Source of the DNA: RYN-111 sp963760125
GTDB taxonomy: Bacteria; Actinomycetota; Actinomycetes; Mycobacteriales; SCTD01
Direction: 5' to 3'
DNA: 64,000 nt
NCBI GenBank assembly: GCA_963760125.1
Contig: CAVXBV010000006.1
Span: forward strand, 124,001-188,000
Of this stretch, positions 8,012 through 16,052 are shown piece after piece (the first letter of the stretch is position 1; the number at the start of each line of letters is the position of its first letter). Position numbers and translations under genes: made by a program. The notes beneath the pieces are model-generated. The model did no database searches, was not told the origin of the DNA, and saw only the letters and a list, made by a program, of their open reading frames with translations.

Positions 8012-8641
8012 GTGCTGGAGATCCGCCCCGTCCGCCCGGACGAGTACGCCACCGTCGCCGACCTGGTCGCTGAGACCTACCTCGCCGAGGGCTGGGCGGA
8101 CGCCAGCTACGAACCGGTGATGCGAGACGTGGCCGATCGCGCGGCGCACGCGACGGTTCTGGTGGCCCTGCTCGACGGCCGCGTCGTCGGCAGCGCGACC
8201 CTCGCGACCGAGGGGCCGTACGCCGAGCAGGCCGCCCCCGGCGAGGCCGTCCTCCGAATGCTCTGCACCCTGCCCGCCGCGCGCGGACACGGCGCGGGTC
8301 GCGCGTTGGTCGCCGCCTGCCTGGACGCCGCCCGGGAAACCCGCGTCGAGGTGGTGCGGCTGTCGACGCAGGCTCCGATGGACGCAGCGAGGCAGATCTA
8401 CGAGAGCTTCGGCTTCACCCGCGACCCGACGGGCGACTGGGAGCCCGTTCCCGGGCTCCAGCTGCTCGGCTACCGCCTGGCCCTCACGTGGTGCGGCCAC
8501 TGCGGTGAACCGGGGCTGCGGCACGAGACCCCGCTGGACCCACCAAGGTTCTGCGAGAGGTGCCGCCGACGGATGGTCGTGCAGGTGCACCCGACCGGCT
8601 GGTCGGCGCGCTGCGTCGAGCACGGCACCCGCACCGGGTGA
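8012..8641 (+). CDS. GNAT acetyltransferase with C-terminal BsaP-like zinc-ribbon domain
   Basis: A 209-residue protein of two parts. Residues 1-157 are a GNAT N-acetyltransferase with the acetyl-CoA loop R-G-H-G-A-G-R near 91-97 and the family C-terminus YESFGF. Residues 159-209 are a cysteine-rich module: CGHC (161-164), PPRFCERC (178-184), then RRRMVVQVHPTGWSARC (Cys201) and EHG. From memory this tail matches the small actinobacterial biotin synthase auxiliary protein BsaP, normally a free protein next to bioB. Here it is joined in frame to the GNAT domain. The biotin genes end 3.9 kb upstream. The acetylation substrate is unknown. TAGACA lies seven nt before the GTG. Confidence 0.75.
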   Translation: MLEIRPVRPDEYATVADLVAETYLAEGWADASYEPVMRDVADRAAHATVLVALLDGRVVGSATLATEGPYAEQAAPGEAVLRMLCTLPAARGHGAGRALVAACLDAARETRVEVVRLSTQAPMDAARQIYESFGFTRDPTGDWEPVPGLQLLGYRLALTWCGHCGEPGLRHETPLDPPRFCERCRRRMVVQVHPTGWSARCVEHGTRTG

Positions 8642-9336
8642 TCGTCGCCCTCACGGTGGCGCTGGGAGCCCTGGCGCAGTCGGTGAGCGGGATCGGCTTC
8701 GGGCTGGTCTGCGGACCGGCGCTGGTCGCCGCCCTCGGCCCTGCCGAGGGCGTCCGGCTGGTCGTCCTGCTCTCCTTGGTCGTCAACGTCGCGGTGCTGC
8801 TGCGGCACCACCGGGACGCCGACCGGCGCGGCGCTGTCGGCCTGCTGCTGCCCGCGGTCGTGGCGACCCCCCTGCTGGCGTACCTGCTCCGCGACCTCCC
8901 CGACCGACCCGGACGGGTCCTCGCGGGGACGGCCGCGGTCCTCGGGGCCGGCGCCCTGCTCCTCGGGGCCCGCGCACCCGGCGCCGCCGGCCGCCTCGGC
9001 ATGGTGGCGGCGGGGATCGTGAGCGCCGCGATGAACACCGTCGCGGGGATCGGTGGTCCGGCGGTCGCGCTGTGGGCGGAGAACGCCGACTGGTCGGTCG
9101 AGCGGACCCGCAGCACGCTGCAGGTCTACTTCCTCGGGCTCAACGCGGTGGCGCTGCTCAGCCTGGGGCTGCCGGCGCTACCCGCCGGCCGGGTCCTGGC
9201 GGTCTTCACAGCCCTGCTCGTCGGGCTGGTCCTGGGCAGCCTGCTGACCGGCCGGGTCAGCGCGGCTGCTGCCCGCCGTACGACGCTGCTGCTGGCCGGG
9301 GCCGGCGGGCTGCTGGTCCTGCTGTCGGCGGTCTGA
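8638..9336 (+). CDS. TauE/SafE family membrane permease
   Basis: A 232-residue polytopic membrane protein with about eight hydrophobic helices. The two TauE/SafE-type repeats each show a glycine-rich turn: SVSGIGFGLVCGPAL near the N-terminus and NTVAGIGGPAVALW around residue 145. The family exports sulfite or organosulfonates, or moves other small anions; the substrate cannot be read here. The GTG at 8638 overlaps the GNAT-BsaP stop (GTGA). The longer ORF from 8560 would overlap the previous domain and has no membrane character, so I reject that start. Confidence 0.85.
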   Translation: MIVALTVALGALAQSVSGIGFGLVCGPALVAALGPAEGVRLVVLLSLVVNVAVLLRHHRDADRRGAVGLLLPAVVATPLLAYLLRDLPDRPGRVLAGTAAVLGAGALLLGARAPGAAGRLGMVAAGIVSAAMNTVAGIGGPAVALWAENADWSVERTRSTLQVYFLGLNAVALLSLGLPALPAGRVLAVFTALLVGLVLGSLLTGRVSAAAARRTTLLLAGAGGLLVLLSAV

Positions 9337-9349
9337 GCGACCAGGCGAC

Positions 9350-10430
9350 CTAGGCGACGAGGCCGAGCCGGCGCAGCTCGACGGTGAGGTCGTGCGGGCT
9401 CGTCGAGGCAGCCATGGCGGCCTCGAGGGTGATGACCCCGTCGCGGATGAACGACACCAGGTGCTGGTCGAAGGTCTGCATGCCGTAGTAGGTGCCCTCG
9501 GCGATCAGCGCGGGGATCGTGGAGGTCTTGTCGGGGTCGGCGATGGCGTCGGCGATGCGCCCGGTGTTGACCGCGATCTCCATGACGACGCAGCGACCCT
9601 CGCCGTCCGCGCGAGGCACCAGGCGCTGGCAGATGATTCCGCGGAGCGAGGCCGCGAGGGCCAGCCGGACCTGCTTCTGCTCGTGCGGGGGGAAGAAGTC
9701 GATGACGCGGTTGATGGTCTCCGAGGCATCCGTGGTGTGCAGCGTCGACATCACGAAGTGCCCGGTCTCGGCGGCGGCCAGGCCGGCCTTCACGGTCTCG
9801 TGGTCGCGCATCTCGCCGACGAGGATGACGTCCGGGTCCTGCCGCATCGCGGCACGCATGGCCGTGACGAAGTCCTCGGTGTCGACCCGGACCTCGCGCT
9901 GGTTCACCATCGCCATCTTGTCGAAGTGCAGCACCTCGATCGGGTCCTCGATCGTGACGACGTGCACTTCCTTGTTCGCGTTGATGTGGTCGATCATCCC
10001 GGCGAGGGTGGTGGTCTTGCCGGACCCGGTCGGGCCGGTGACGAGCACCAGGCCACGGGGCTCCATCGCCAGCGAGGCGAGCACCGGCGGCAGCCCGAGA
10101 TCGGTGAGCGGGATCGCCCCGACCGACACCCGGCGGAACACCAGGCCCGCAGACCCACGGCTGCGGAAGGCGTTCACGCGGAACCGGCCGACGCCCGGAC
10201 AGCGAGTAGGCGAAGTCGGCCTCGTTGGTGCGGTGGAACTCCTCGACGAGGTCCTCGCGCAGCACCTCGGTGACCATCTGCTCGGTGTCGGCGCTCGTCA
10301 GGTCGCGGGTCTGCAGCTTGCGCAGGCGCCCGTCGATGCGCACGCGGGGCGGGGAGCCGACCTTGCAGTGCAGGTCGGAACCCCCGCACTCGACCAACGC
10401 GCGGAGGAAGGGCTCGATCGAGGTCGTCAC
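9350..10430 (-). pseudogene. pilT: PilT-like type IV pilus retraction ATPase, frameshifted
   Basis: A PilT/VirB11-family ATPase split over two frames. The N-terminal piece (from GTG 10430) has FLRALVECGGSDLH, the PilT ASDLHL-type motif, and runs to FAYSLSG. The C-terminal piece resumes with RVNAFRSRGSAG and carries Walker A GPTGSGKT, Walker B DPDVILVGEMRD and TLHTTDASETINR. Between them, removing one base from the CCC run at 10194-10196 (plus strand) restores SGVGRFRVNAF, exactly as the family requires. Corrected length is 360 residues. No other pilus gene is in the window. A sequencing error is as likely as true inactivation. Confidence 0.85.
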
Positions 10431-10479
10431 CCTGACTGCTTCGGCGCAGGCGCACGGGACCTTGACTGCGCCCTTCGGC

Positions 10480-11901
10480 CTATCTCAGCCCGGACATCCA
10501 GGCCTCGACACCGTCCGGGTCGCGCGGGAGGGCGGCCGACAGGTTGCGGTGGCCGTCCTCGGTGATGAGCACGTCGTCCTCGATGCGGACTCCGATCCCG
10601 CGCAGGTCCTCCGGGACCAGGAGGTCATCAGGCTGGAAGTAGAGCCCGGGCTCGACGGTGATGACGTAACCGGTTTGCAGGGTCCCCTCGCGGTACATCT
10701 CCTTACGGGCCGCCGCGCAGTCGTGGACGTCGAGTCCGAGCATGTGGCTGACGCCGTGCAGGGTCCAGCGCGTGTAGCGCTGGTCGTCCTCGTCGAGGAC
10801 CTCCTCGGCCGACTCGACCAGCCCCATCGCCTCCAGGCCCTCGGCGAGCACCCGCATGGCGGCCCGGTGGGGGTCAAGGAACGACGCCCCGGGGCGGCAC
10901 TCGGCGAGCGCCGCCTCCTGGGAGCGGTAGACGAGCTCGTAGACCTCGCGCTGACGCGGGGTGAAGGTGCCGTTGATCGGCAAGGTCCGGGTCACGTCCG
11001 CGGTGTAGAGCTCGTGGCCCTCGACGCCCATGTCGAGCAGCATCAGCTCCCCCGGACGGACCGCACCGTCGTTGTCGGTCCAGTGCAGGGTGCAGGCGTG
11101 CGCCCCGGCGGCGCAGATCGAGCCGTAGCCGACGTCGTTGCCCTCGACGCGGGCGCGCAGTCCGAACACTCCCTCGGCCCAGCGCTCGCTGGTCTCGACG
11201 GCCTGTGGCAGCGCCCTGACGACGTCCTCGAAGCCCTTGATCGTCGCGTCGACGGCCTTCTGCAGCTCCTCGACCTCCCAGGCGTCCTTGACCAGCCGCG
11301 CCTCGGCCAGCCAGGTCGTGAGCTCCTTGTCCTTCTCCTCGTCGACCTCGAAGAGGGCGGCGGCCTTCGCGTCGTACCCCTGCAGGACGCGGGCCGTCGA
11401 GCCTTGGAGTTTCTCGAGCTCCTCGATGGGCCTGGTGGCGAGGCCAAGCTCGGCGCTCACGGAGTCCAGCGACGGGCGCGGACCGACCCAGAGCTCACCG
11501 TTGCGGTCGGTGAAGAAGGCCGGGGTGGTGCGGTCCCAGGCCTGCGCCTGGTAGAGCGTCGCCACCCCTTCGGCGTCCAGGACGAGGACGGCATCGGGTT
11601 CGGTGGAGCCGACCAGCCAGGAGAAGTCCGTGCCCGGACGGAAGCGGAAGTCGGTGTCGTTCGCACGGACCTTGAAACCCCCGCTCGGGACGACGAGCAC
11701 CTCGCCGGGGAAGGCAGCGGCGAGCGCCTCACGCCGGGCTCGGCGGTACGGCGCGGCCACGCCCTCGCTCGGCAGGGTCGCGTCGCGGTCGGCCCAGCCG
11801 GTGCTCATGAACTCCAGCAGCTTCGCCGGCCGCTTCGGGTCATGGGTCGCGGTGCCGTCCGCGACGTCGGCGGCGGGCTTCTCCTGCGGTGTCTCGCTCA
11901 T
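10480..11901 (-). CDS. Xaa-Pro aminopeptidase (M24B, PepP-like)
   Basis: A 473-residue cytosolic metallopeptidase that removes N-terminal residues preceding proline. The N-terminal ~200 residues are the creatinase-like domain (FRPGTDFSWLVG), followed by the pita-bread catalytic domain. The dinuclear metal ligands are visible: LLDMGV, YTADVTRT, GVSHMLGLDVHD, VITVEPGLY and VRIEDDVLI. The ATG at 11901 is preferred over the ORF's first codon because TACGCT lies six nt upstream, giving a leaderless start. It is divergent from the DUF5317 gene and is followed by the frameshifted pilT. Confidence 0.9.
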   Translation of the reverse strand: MSETPQEKPAADVADGTATHDPKRPAKLLEFMSTGWADRDATLPSEGVAAPYRRARREALAAAFPGEVLVVPSGGFKVRANDTDFRFRPGTDFSWLVGSTEPDAVLVLDAEGVATLYQAQAWDRTTPAFFTDRNGELWVGPRPSLDSVSAELGLATRPIEELEKLQGSTARVLQGYDAKAAALFEVDEEKDKELTTWLAEARLVKDAWEVEELQKAVDATIKGFEDVVRALPQAVETSERWAEGVFGLRARVEGNDVGYGSICAAGAHACTLHWTDNDGAVRPGELMLLDMGVEGHELYTADVTRTLPINGTFTPRQREVYELVYRSQEAALAECRPGASFLDPHRAAMRVLAEGLEAMGLVESAEEVLDEDDQRYTRWTLHGVSHMLGLDVHDCAAARKEMYREGTLQTGYVITVEPGLYFQPDDLLVPEDLRGIGVRIEDDVLITEDGHRNLSAALPRDPDGVEAWMSGLR

Positions 11902-11907
11902 CGTCCC

Positions 11908-11913
11908 AGCGTA
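11908..11913 (-). promoter_or_regulatory. -10 element for leaderless pepP-like gene
   Basis: On the minus strand TACGCT is followed by six nt (GGGACG) and the ATG at 11901. There is no purine-rich ribosome site between them, which fits a leaderless transcript. Confidence 0.4.
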
Positions 11914-12002
11914 CGGCGACAACGGCCCCCCGGGAGCCGGATCCCCTGCTCGCCTGGCGCGGCGCGGCGGCCCCCGCGCGCCCGGGCACCGACACTGGTG
12001 CC

Positions 12003-12551
12003 GTGCTGTTCGTCGTGGTCGTCCTGGTCTGCGCGCTCGTCCTGGGCGTGCTCATCGGCGGATCGCTCGGCCGCATCGGCCAGCTGGACCTCCGGTCGGG
12101 CAGGTTGGTGGTCCTCGCGCTGCTGATCCAGGTCGCGGGTGGGGTGATCGGCGGGGCGGCCTACCCCGTCGGGCTCGCGCTCTCGGCGGGGCTGGTGGGC
12201 GCCTTCCTGCTGCGCAACCGCGGCGTGCGGGGCACGGGGCTGGTCGGGCTCGGTCTGCTCGCCAACGCCCTCGTCGTCGGTGTGAACGGCGCCATGCCGG
12301 TGTCTGCTGCCGCGAGCGGGCGGGCCGGGGTATCGACGCAGGACATCGTGGCGGGGACCGACCCGCGGCACGAGCTGAGCGGCGCGGACACCCGACTCCC
12401 GTGGCTGGGCGACGTCGTCCCCGTGCCGCTGCCCGTCTCGCCGCAGGTGCTCTCGCCCGGGGACGTGCTCATCGCCGCGGGGCTGGGGCAGCTGCTGGTG
12501 ATCGCCATGACGCGGCGGCGCACGGTGGCGCTGCGCACCTCCACCCGCTGA
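12003..12551 (+). CDS. DUF5317 family membrane protein
   Basis: A 182-residue membrane protein with about five hydrophobic segments. Its core (VVGVNGAMPVSAAA, then RHELSGADTRLPWLGDVVPVP and LSPGDVLIAAG) resembles the DUF5317 family as I remember it: NGAMPVS, a RHE motif and LPWLGD before a last helix. No function is known. The GTG at 12003 directly precedes the first helix; the frame is open further up but that part overlaps the peptidase promoter. It is followed 64 nt later by the bL37 gene. Confidence 0.7.
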   Translation: MLFVVVVLVCALVLGVLIGGSLGRIGQLDLRSGRLVVLALLIQVAGGVIGGAAYPVGLALSAGLVGAFLLRNRGVRGTGLVGLGLLANALVVGVNGAMPVSAAASGRAGVSTQDIVAGTDPRHELSGADTRLPWLGDVVPVPLPVSPQVLSPGDVLIAAGLGQLLVIAMTRRRTVALRTSTR

Positions 12552-12615
12552 GCCCGCAGCGCGCTGTGGCACGCTGGTGAGCAGCCGACCCACCCATCGA
12601 CGCGAGGAGAACCCC

Positions 12616-12690
12616 ATGGCCAAGAGGGGCCGCAAGCGCCGCGCGCGCAAGAAGAGCAACGCCAACCACGGCAAGCGTCCCAACGCCTGA
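12616..12690 (+). CDS. Ribosomal protein bL37-type, 24 residues
   Basis: A 24-residue, extremely basic protein: MAKRGRKRRARKK followed by SNANHGKRPNA. The MAKRGRK start and NHGKRPN end match the small actinobacterial 50S protein bL37 first seen in mycobacterial ribosome structures. A good ribosome site (CGAGGAGA) lies at 12603-12610, one of few clear Shine-Dalgarno sequences in this region, as expected of a highly expressed gene. A hairpin terminator follows 20 nt after the stop. It is below the usual ORF length cut-off and easily missed. Confidence 0.85.
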   Translation: MAKRGRKRRARKKSNANHGKRPNA

Positions 12691-12709
12691 CGTCCGCTGG
12701 TACGACGAG

Positions 12710-12731
12710 AGCCTCCACTTCGGTGGGGGCT
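12710..12731 (+). terminator. Hairpin terminator after bL37
   Basis: A 9-bp stem (AGCCTCCAC with GTGGGGGCT, one G-U pair) is closed by a TTCG tetraloop at 12719-12722. Only a short T run (TTT) follows, so it is an intrinsic-like hairpin without a long U tract, as is common in high-GC actinobacteria. It separates bL37 from the converging minus-strand epimerase operon. Confidence 0.6.
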
Positions 12732-12761
12732 TTCGTGCTGTCCGGGGTGCATCCGGCGGGG

Positions 12762-13628
12762 TCAGGCGGGTCGGGTGCGCAGCCAGGCGACCGTCTGGGC
12801 CAGGCCGGCCTCGAGCGGGACCGACGGCTCCCAGCCGAGCGCCCGACGGGCCGCCCCGGGCTCGAGCGCGACCGACCGCGCGACGACGCCGACCGGCGGA
12901 GCGAAGTCCGGCGCGTCCGGGACGCCGACCTCCGCGGCGAGCAGCCGGTGCAGCTCGCGCAGGGTCGTGGAGACTCCCGTCCCGACGTTGAGCCGGCGGC
13001 CGTCCCCCCGCCCCCCGAGGCAGCGGAGCACCGCGTCGACGACGTCCTCGACGTGCACGAGGTCGCGGGCCGTGCTGCCGTCCCCACGCAGGTGCGCGGG
13101 GAGGCCAGCGAGCAGCGGATCGGCCAGGCACCGGACCACCCCGCGGCGGTCCCCCGGCCCGTAGACCGTCCCGCACCGCAGCACCGCCCAGCCGAGCCCG
13201 TGCTGACGGCCGGCCGCCTCGAGGTGCGCCTCCGCGGCGACAGCGACGGCCCCCTGCTCGTCCAGCGGTCGGAGGGCCGCGCGCTCGCCCACCGGGTGCC
13301 CGGCGGGCTCGCCGTACACGTGGTGGCTGCTGACGAGCACGACCCGCGGGACCGCCGCCCGCACGCAGGCCGCAGCGACCCCGAGGGCCGGCGGGACGAG
13401 GTGGACGACGACGTCAGGCTCGGCGCGCACGAGCAGATCAGCGAGGTCCGGGCTCGTGACGTCGAACCGGTGGAACCCGAAGCCCTTGTGGCGGCGTACG
13501 TCGGCGAGGTCGGCCAACCGACCCCAGGAGAGGTCGTCGATGCCGGTGACGCGGTGCCCGTCCGCGGCCAGGCGCGCGACGAGGCGACTGCCGACGAAGC
13601 CCGCAGCGCCGGTGACGACGACCTGCAC
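12762..13628 (-). CDS. NAD-dependent epimerase-like SDR, catalytic Tyr-Lys missing
   Basis: A 288-residue extended SDR with a normal nucleotide-binding site (VVVTGAAGFVGSRLV at the N-terminus) and the family landmarks VSSHHVYG, LRCGTVYGPG and DLVHVEDVVDAV. Where active epimerases read RPLSPYGASKLAAE, this protein reads RPLDEQGAVAVAAE, so the catalytic Tyr is Gln125 and the Lys is Ala129. A classical epimerase or dehydratase reaction is therefore unlikely; a binding or regulatory role is possible. It is the last gene of the operon begun by the ECF sigma factor, starting (GTG) four nt after the galE stop. Confidence 0.75.
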   Translation of the reverse strand: MQVVVTGAAGFVGSRLVARLAADGHRVTGIDDLSWGRLADLADVRRHKGFGFHRFDVTSPDLADLLVRAEPDVVVHLVPPALGVAAACVRAAVPRVVLVSSHHVYGEPAGHPVGERAALRPLDEQGAVAVAAEAHLEAAGRQHGLGWAVLRCGTVYGPGDRRGVVRCLADPLLAGLPAHLRGDGSTARDLVHVEDVVDAVLRCLGGRGDGRRLNVGTGVSTTLRELHRLLAAEVGVPDAPDFAPPVGVVARSVALEPGAARRALGWEPSVPLEAGLAQTVAWLRTRPA

Positions 13629-13632
13629 GGCC

Positions 13633-14587
13633 CTAGTGCCGCAGTCGCCAGCCGGCCCAGGCGCTCTCGACCATGGCCGGCAGGTCGTGGCGGGCGACAA
13701 AGCCCAGCCCTTCGCGGATCCGGTCGACCGACGCGACGATCCGCGCCGGGTCACCGGCGCGGCGCGGCGTGATCTCCGGGGTCGTGTCCAGGCCCGTGAC
13801 CTCGCCGATGACCTGCAGCACCTCGCGCACGCTGGACCCCCGGCCGCGCCCGATGTTGTACGTCGATCCCGCGGAGCCGCCGTCGAGGGCGCGCGCGGCC
13901 GTGAGGTGCGCGTCCGCGATGTCCCCCACGTGCACGTAGTCGCGGATGCAGGAGCCGTCGGGCGTGGGGTAGTCGTCACCGAACAGCCGCGGCTTCTGTC
14001 CTGCCTCGAGCCGCTCGAACACCATCGGCACCAGGTTCAGCACGGCCGGGTCGCCGAGCTCGGGCGACGCCGCCCCGGCGACGTTGAAGTAGCGCAGGTT
14101 CATGACGCGGAAGCCGTACGCCTCGCGGCACGCGTCGAGCAGCCACTCCCCCACGAGCTTGGTCTCGCCGTACGGGCTGAGGGGGGCCTTGGGGGTGTCC
14201 TCGTCGACCAGGTCGACGTCCGGCATGCCGTACGTCGCGGCGCTGCTGCTGAACACGAGCTGCTCGACACCCCGGTCGCGGCACATCTCGGCCAGCGTCA
14301 TGAGGCCGTCGAGGTTCTCGCGGTAGTAGTGCAGCGGCTGCGCGACGGACTCGCCCGACCTGCTTCTTGGCGGCGATGTGCACCACACCGTGGACGCCCT
14401 CGAGCGCCTTCCCGAGCACGTCGCGGTCCAGCAGGCTGCCCTGGACGAAGGTCGCCCCGGGGTCGATGCGGGACGCGTCACCCGTCGAGAGGTCGTCGAG
14501 CGCGACGACCTCCTTGCCGTCCGCCACCATCGCGCGCACCACGTGCGCCCCGATGTAGCCCGCTCCGCCCGTCACCAGCCACGTCAT
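13633..14587 (-). pseudogene. galE: UDP-glucose 4-epimerase (GalE), frameshifted
   Basis: Interconverts UDP-glucose and UDP-galactose. The first part (ATG 14587) reads MTWLVTGGAGYIGAHVV and ends in HIAAKKQVG. The rest, in another frame, has VFSSSAATYGMPD, SPYGETKLVGEW with the catalytic Tyr and Lys intact, NLRYFNVAGA and RDYVHVGDIADAH. Removing one base from the CCC run at 14354-14356 (plus strand) restores KKQVGESVAQPLHYY, so a single extra base explains the break. Corrected length is 317 residues. The start overlaps the stop of the membrane protein upstream (ATGA). A sequencing error is quite possible. Confidence 0.88.
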
Positions 14588-15183
14588 GCCCGTGACCCTA
14601 GTCGGCGACGCCAGACCCCTCCCCACCCCGCGGGGGACAACACCGCTCGGTAAAGGTCCCGCAGCGCCGACGCCAGGGCGAGGAAGACCATGGAGCCCGC
14701 TGCGCCTATCCCCAGAAGGAACAGGGTCACGCCGTACCCGTCCCGCACGACGAAGTCGGCGGTGTACGGCCGGTCGATGCCACTGGATCCGGATTGGAAC
14801 TCCGCCTGCGGCAGGTTGGCCAGCGCCGTCCGCAGCAGGCCGACGAGAACGAGCCAGAACAGGAGGTCGCGGTGGAACGGGTCGTCCAGGAGGGCCATGC
14901 CGCGGCGCGTCCGTCCGGCACCCCGGGTGCGGATGCTCCGGCGAACCAGCGCGGGGACGACGAGCCCGAACAGGGTCACCAGCACGGTGAGCAGGAGGCG
15001 CTCGCGGACCTCCACGGCGAGCGGCACCGAACTAGTGGAGACCACCTCGCCCCGGACGCGCGTCACTGTCTGACCGACCAGCGACGTCTGCCACTGGGCG
15101 AGGCCCAGCAGCAGGCCCCACGGGACCAGGAGTCGGTCGAAAGGAACGTCCCACAGACCTCGAAGCACCGTCCGCCGGGTCAT
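14584..15183 (-). CDS. Membrane protein of unknown function in ECF sigma operon
   Basis: A 199-residue protein with about four hydrophobic segments (near 18-36, 60-82, 108-125, 150-175) and short basic loops. I do not recognise the family. It sits between a single-pass membrane protein and galE, overlapping both by 4 nt (ATGA), so it should be co-translated with the ECF sigma factor. By position it may be part of a membrane complex that controls the sigma factor or senses envelope state; no domain supports this directly. Confidence 0.65.
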   Translation of the reverse strand: MTRRTVLRGLWDVPFDRLLVPWGLLLGLAQWQTSLVGQTVTRVRGEVVSTSSVPLAVEVRERLLLTVLVTLFGLVVPALVRRSIRTRGAGRTRRGMALLDDPFHRDLLFWLVLVGLLRTALANLPQAEFQSGSSGIDRPYTADFVVRDGYGVTLFLLGIGAAGSMVFLALASALRDLYRAVLSPAGWGGVWRRRLGSRA

Positions 15184-16052
15184 GGCCGTCCCTTTCCGAG
15201 CAGCAGGTCGAAGTGCACGTCGAACGGCGTGACCGAGCCCACCACATCGTTCGCGAGCAGCCGCCGAAGCTGCTCAGGAGACTGGTCGCGCAGCACCACG
15301 CCGTACACCTTGGGGGTCTTGGCCAGGGCTTTGATCTCGCTGCTGCTCGGCAGACCGAGCCGCCTCAGGTTGCCGTCGTCGAGACGGGACAGCTCTGCCG
15401 CCCAGTCCGGGAACCTACCGCCGTACAAAAAGCTGTCCTGCCAGGACACCGGGTAGCGCTGGGGCGAGTACTGAGCCGTCGACCAGACGAACGGATCCTG
15501 GTAGAAGACCGGCCCGACCCCGCCACCGAAGTCCTCCTCAGCGGCCGCCTGCTCGCGCTCGGTCATCGGCGTCCGGTACGCCACGACCACGTCAGCACGC
15601 GCGGCTGCGGGCAGCCCCTCGACGAGGGCGCTCACCCGCTCCCGCGAGCTCGGGGGGGAATGGAGCGCGGTCTCGTCGAGCGCGCCCCCTGGGATCGGGG
15701 GCGTGCTGAGCCTGCCCAGCAGGTCCTGACGCAAGGTGAGAATCGTGCGGTCCCCCTGCTCGCCGAACGCCACCGTCTGGGAGGTGTGCAACCAACCATG
15801 GCTCCGGGTCTGCTCGAGGCCTAGTCCGAGGCTGGGGTGCGCCACGAGCACGCCCTGCAGGCCCACCCGCGCGAAGCGGTCCTGGCGGTCCCACGCGGTG
15901 AAGACCGCCTCCCCGACCAGCCGTCCGGCCGCCTGGAAGGCGAGAAAGCCGACCAGCACGAGGACCGCCGTGCGGATCACACCGCGAGTCACCGCGGACC
16001 GGGTCGCGTCGGGTCCGAACAGCGCTAAGGGGGGGAACTCAGGCTCGGTCAT
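15180..16052 (-). CDS. Single-pass membrane protein, candidate anti-sigma factor
   Basis: A 290-residue protein with an N-terminal cytosolic tail of about 28 residues, one membrane helix (about 29-45, AVLVLVGFLAFQAAG) and an extracytoplasmic domain of about 240 residues. The gene overlaps the ECF sigma gene by 14 nt, the usual place for an anti-sigma factor. There is no HxxxCxxC zinc motif. The layout recalls the sigma_reg_N/sigma_reg_C membrane proteins encoded beside Firmicutes ECF sigma factors, but I cannot establish homology by eye. The outer domain is rich in aromatic and Pro residues (FYQDPFVWSTAQYSPQRYP). Confidence 0.6.
   Translation of the reverse strand: MTEPEFPPLALFGPDATRSAVTRGVIRTAVLVLVGFLAFQAAGRLVGEAVFTAWDRQDRFARVGLQGVLVAHPSLGLGLEQTRSHGWLHTSQTVAFGEQGDRTILTLRQDLLGRLSTPPIPGGALDETALHSPPSSRERVSALVEGLPAAARADVVVAYRTPMTEREQAAAEEDFGGGVGPVFYQDPFVWSTAQYSPQRYPVSWQDSFLYGGRFPDWAAELSRLDDGNLRRLGLPSSSEIKALAKTPKVYGVVLRDQSPEQLRRLLANDVVGSVTPFDVHFDLLLGKGRP

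Noticed and set aside
8560..8637. Longer N-terminus for the TauE/SafE permease
   Set aside because: These 26 codons overlap the BsaP-like domain and are hydrophilic; GTG 8638 gives a normal first helix and the usual GTGA overlap.
10443..10473. GGCGCAG and CTGCGCC arms between pilT and the peptidase gene
   Set aside because: The loop is long, no T run follows, and the position (upstream of pilT, downstream of the peptidase) does not decide between terminator and chance.
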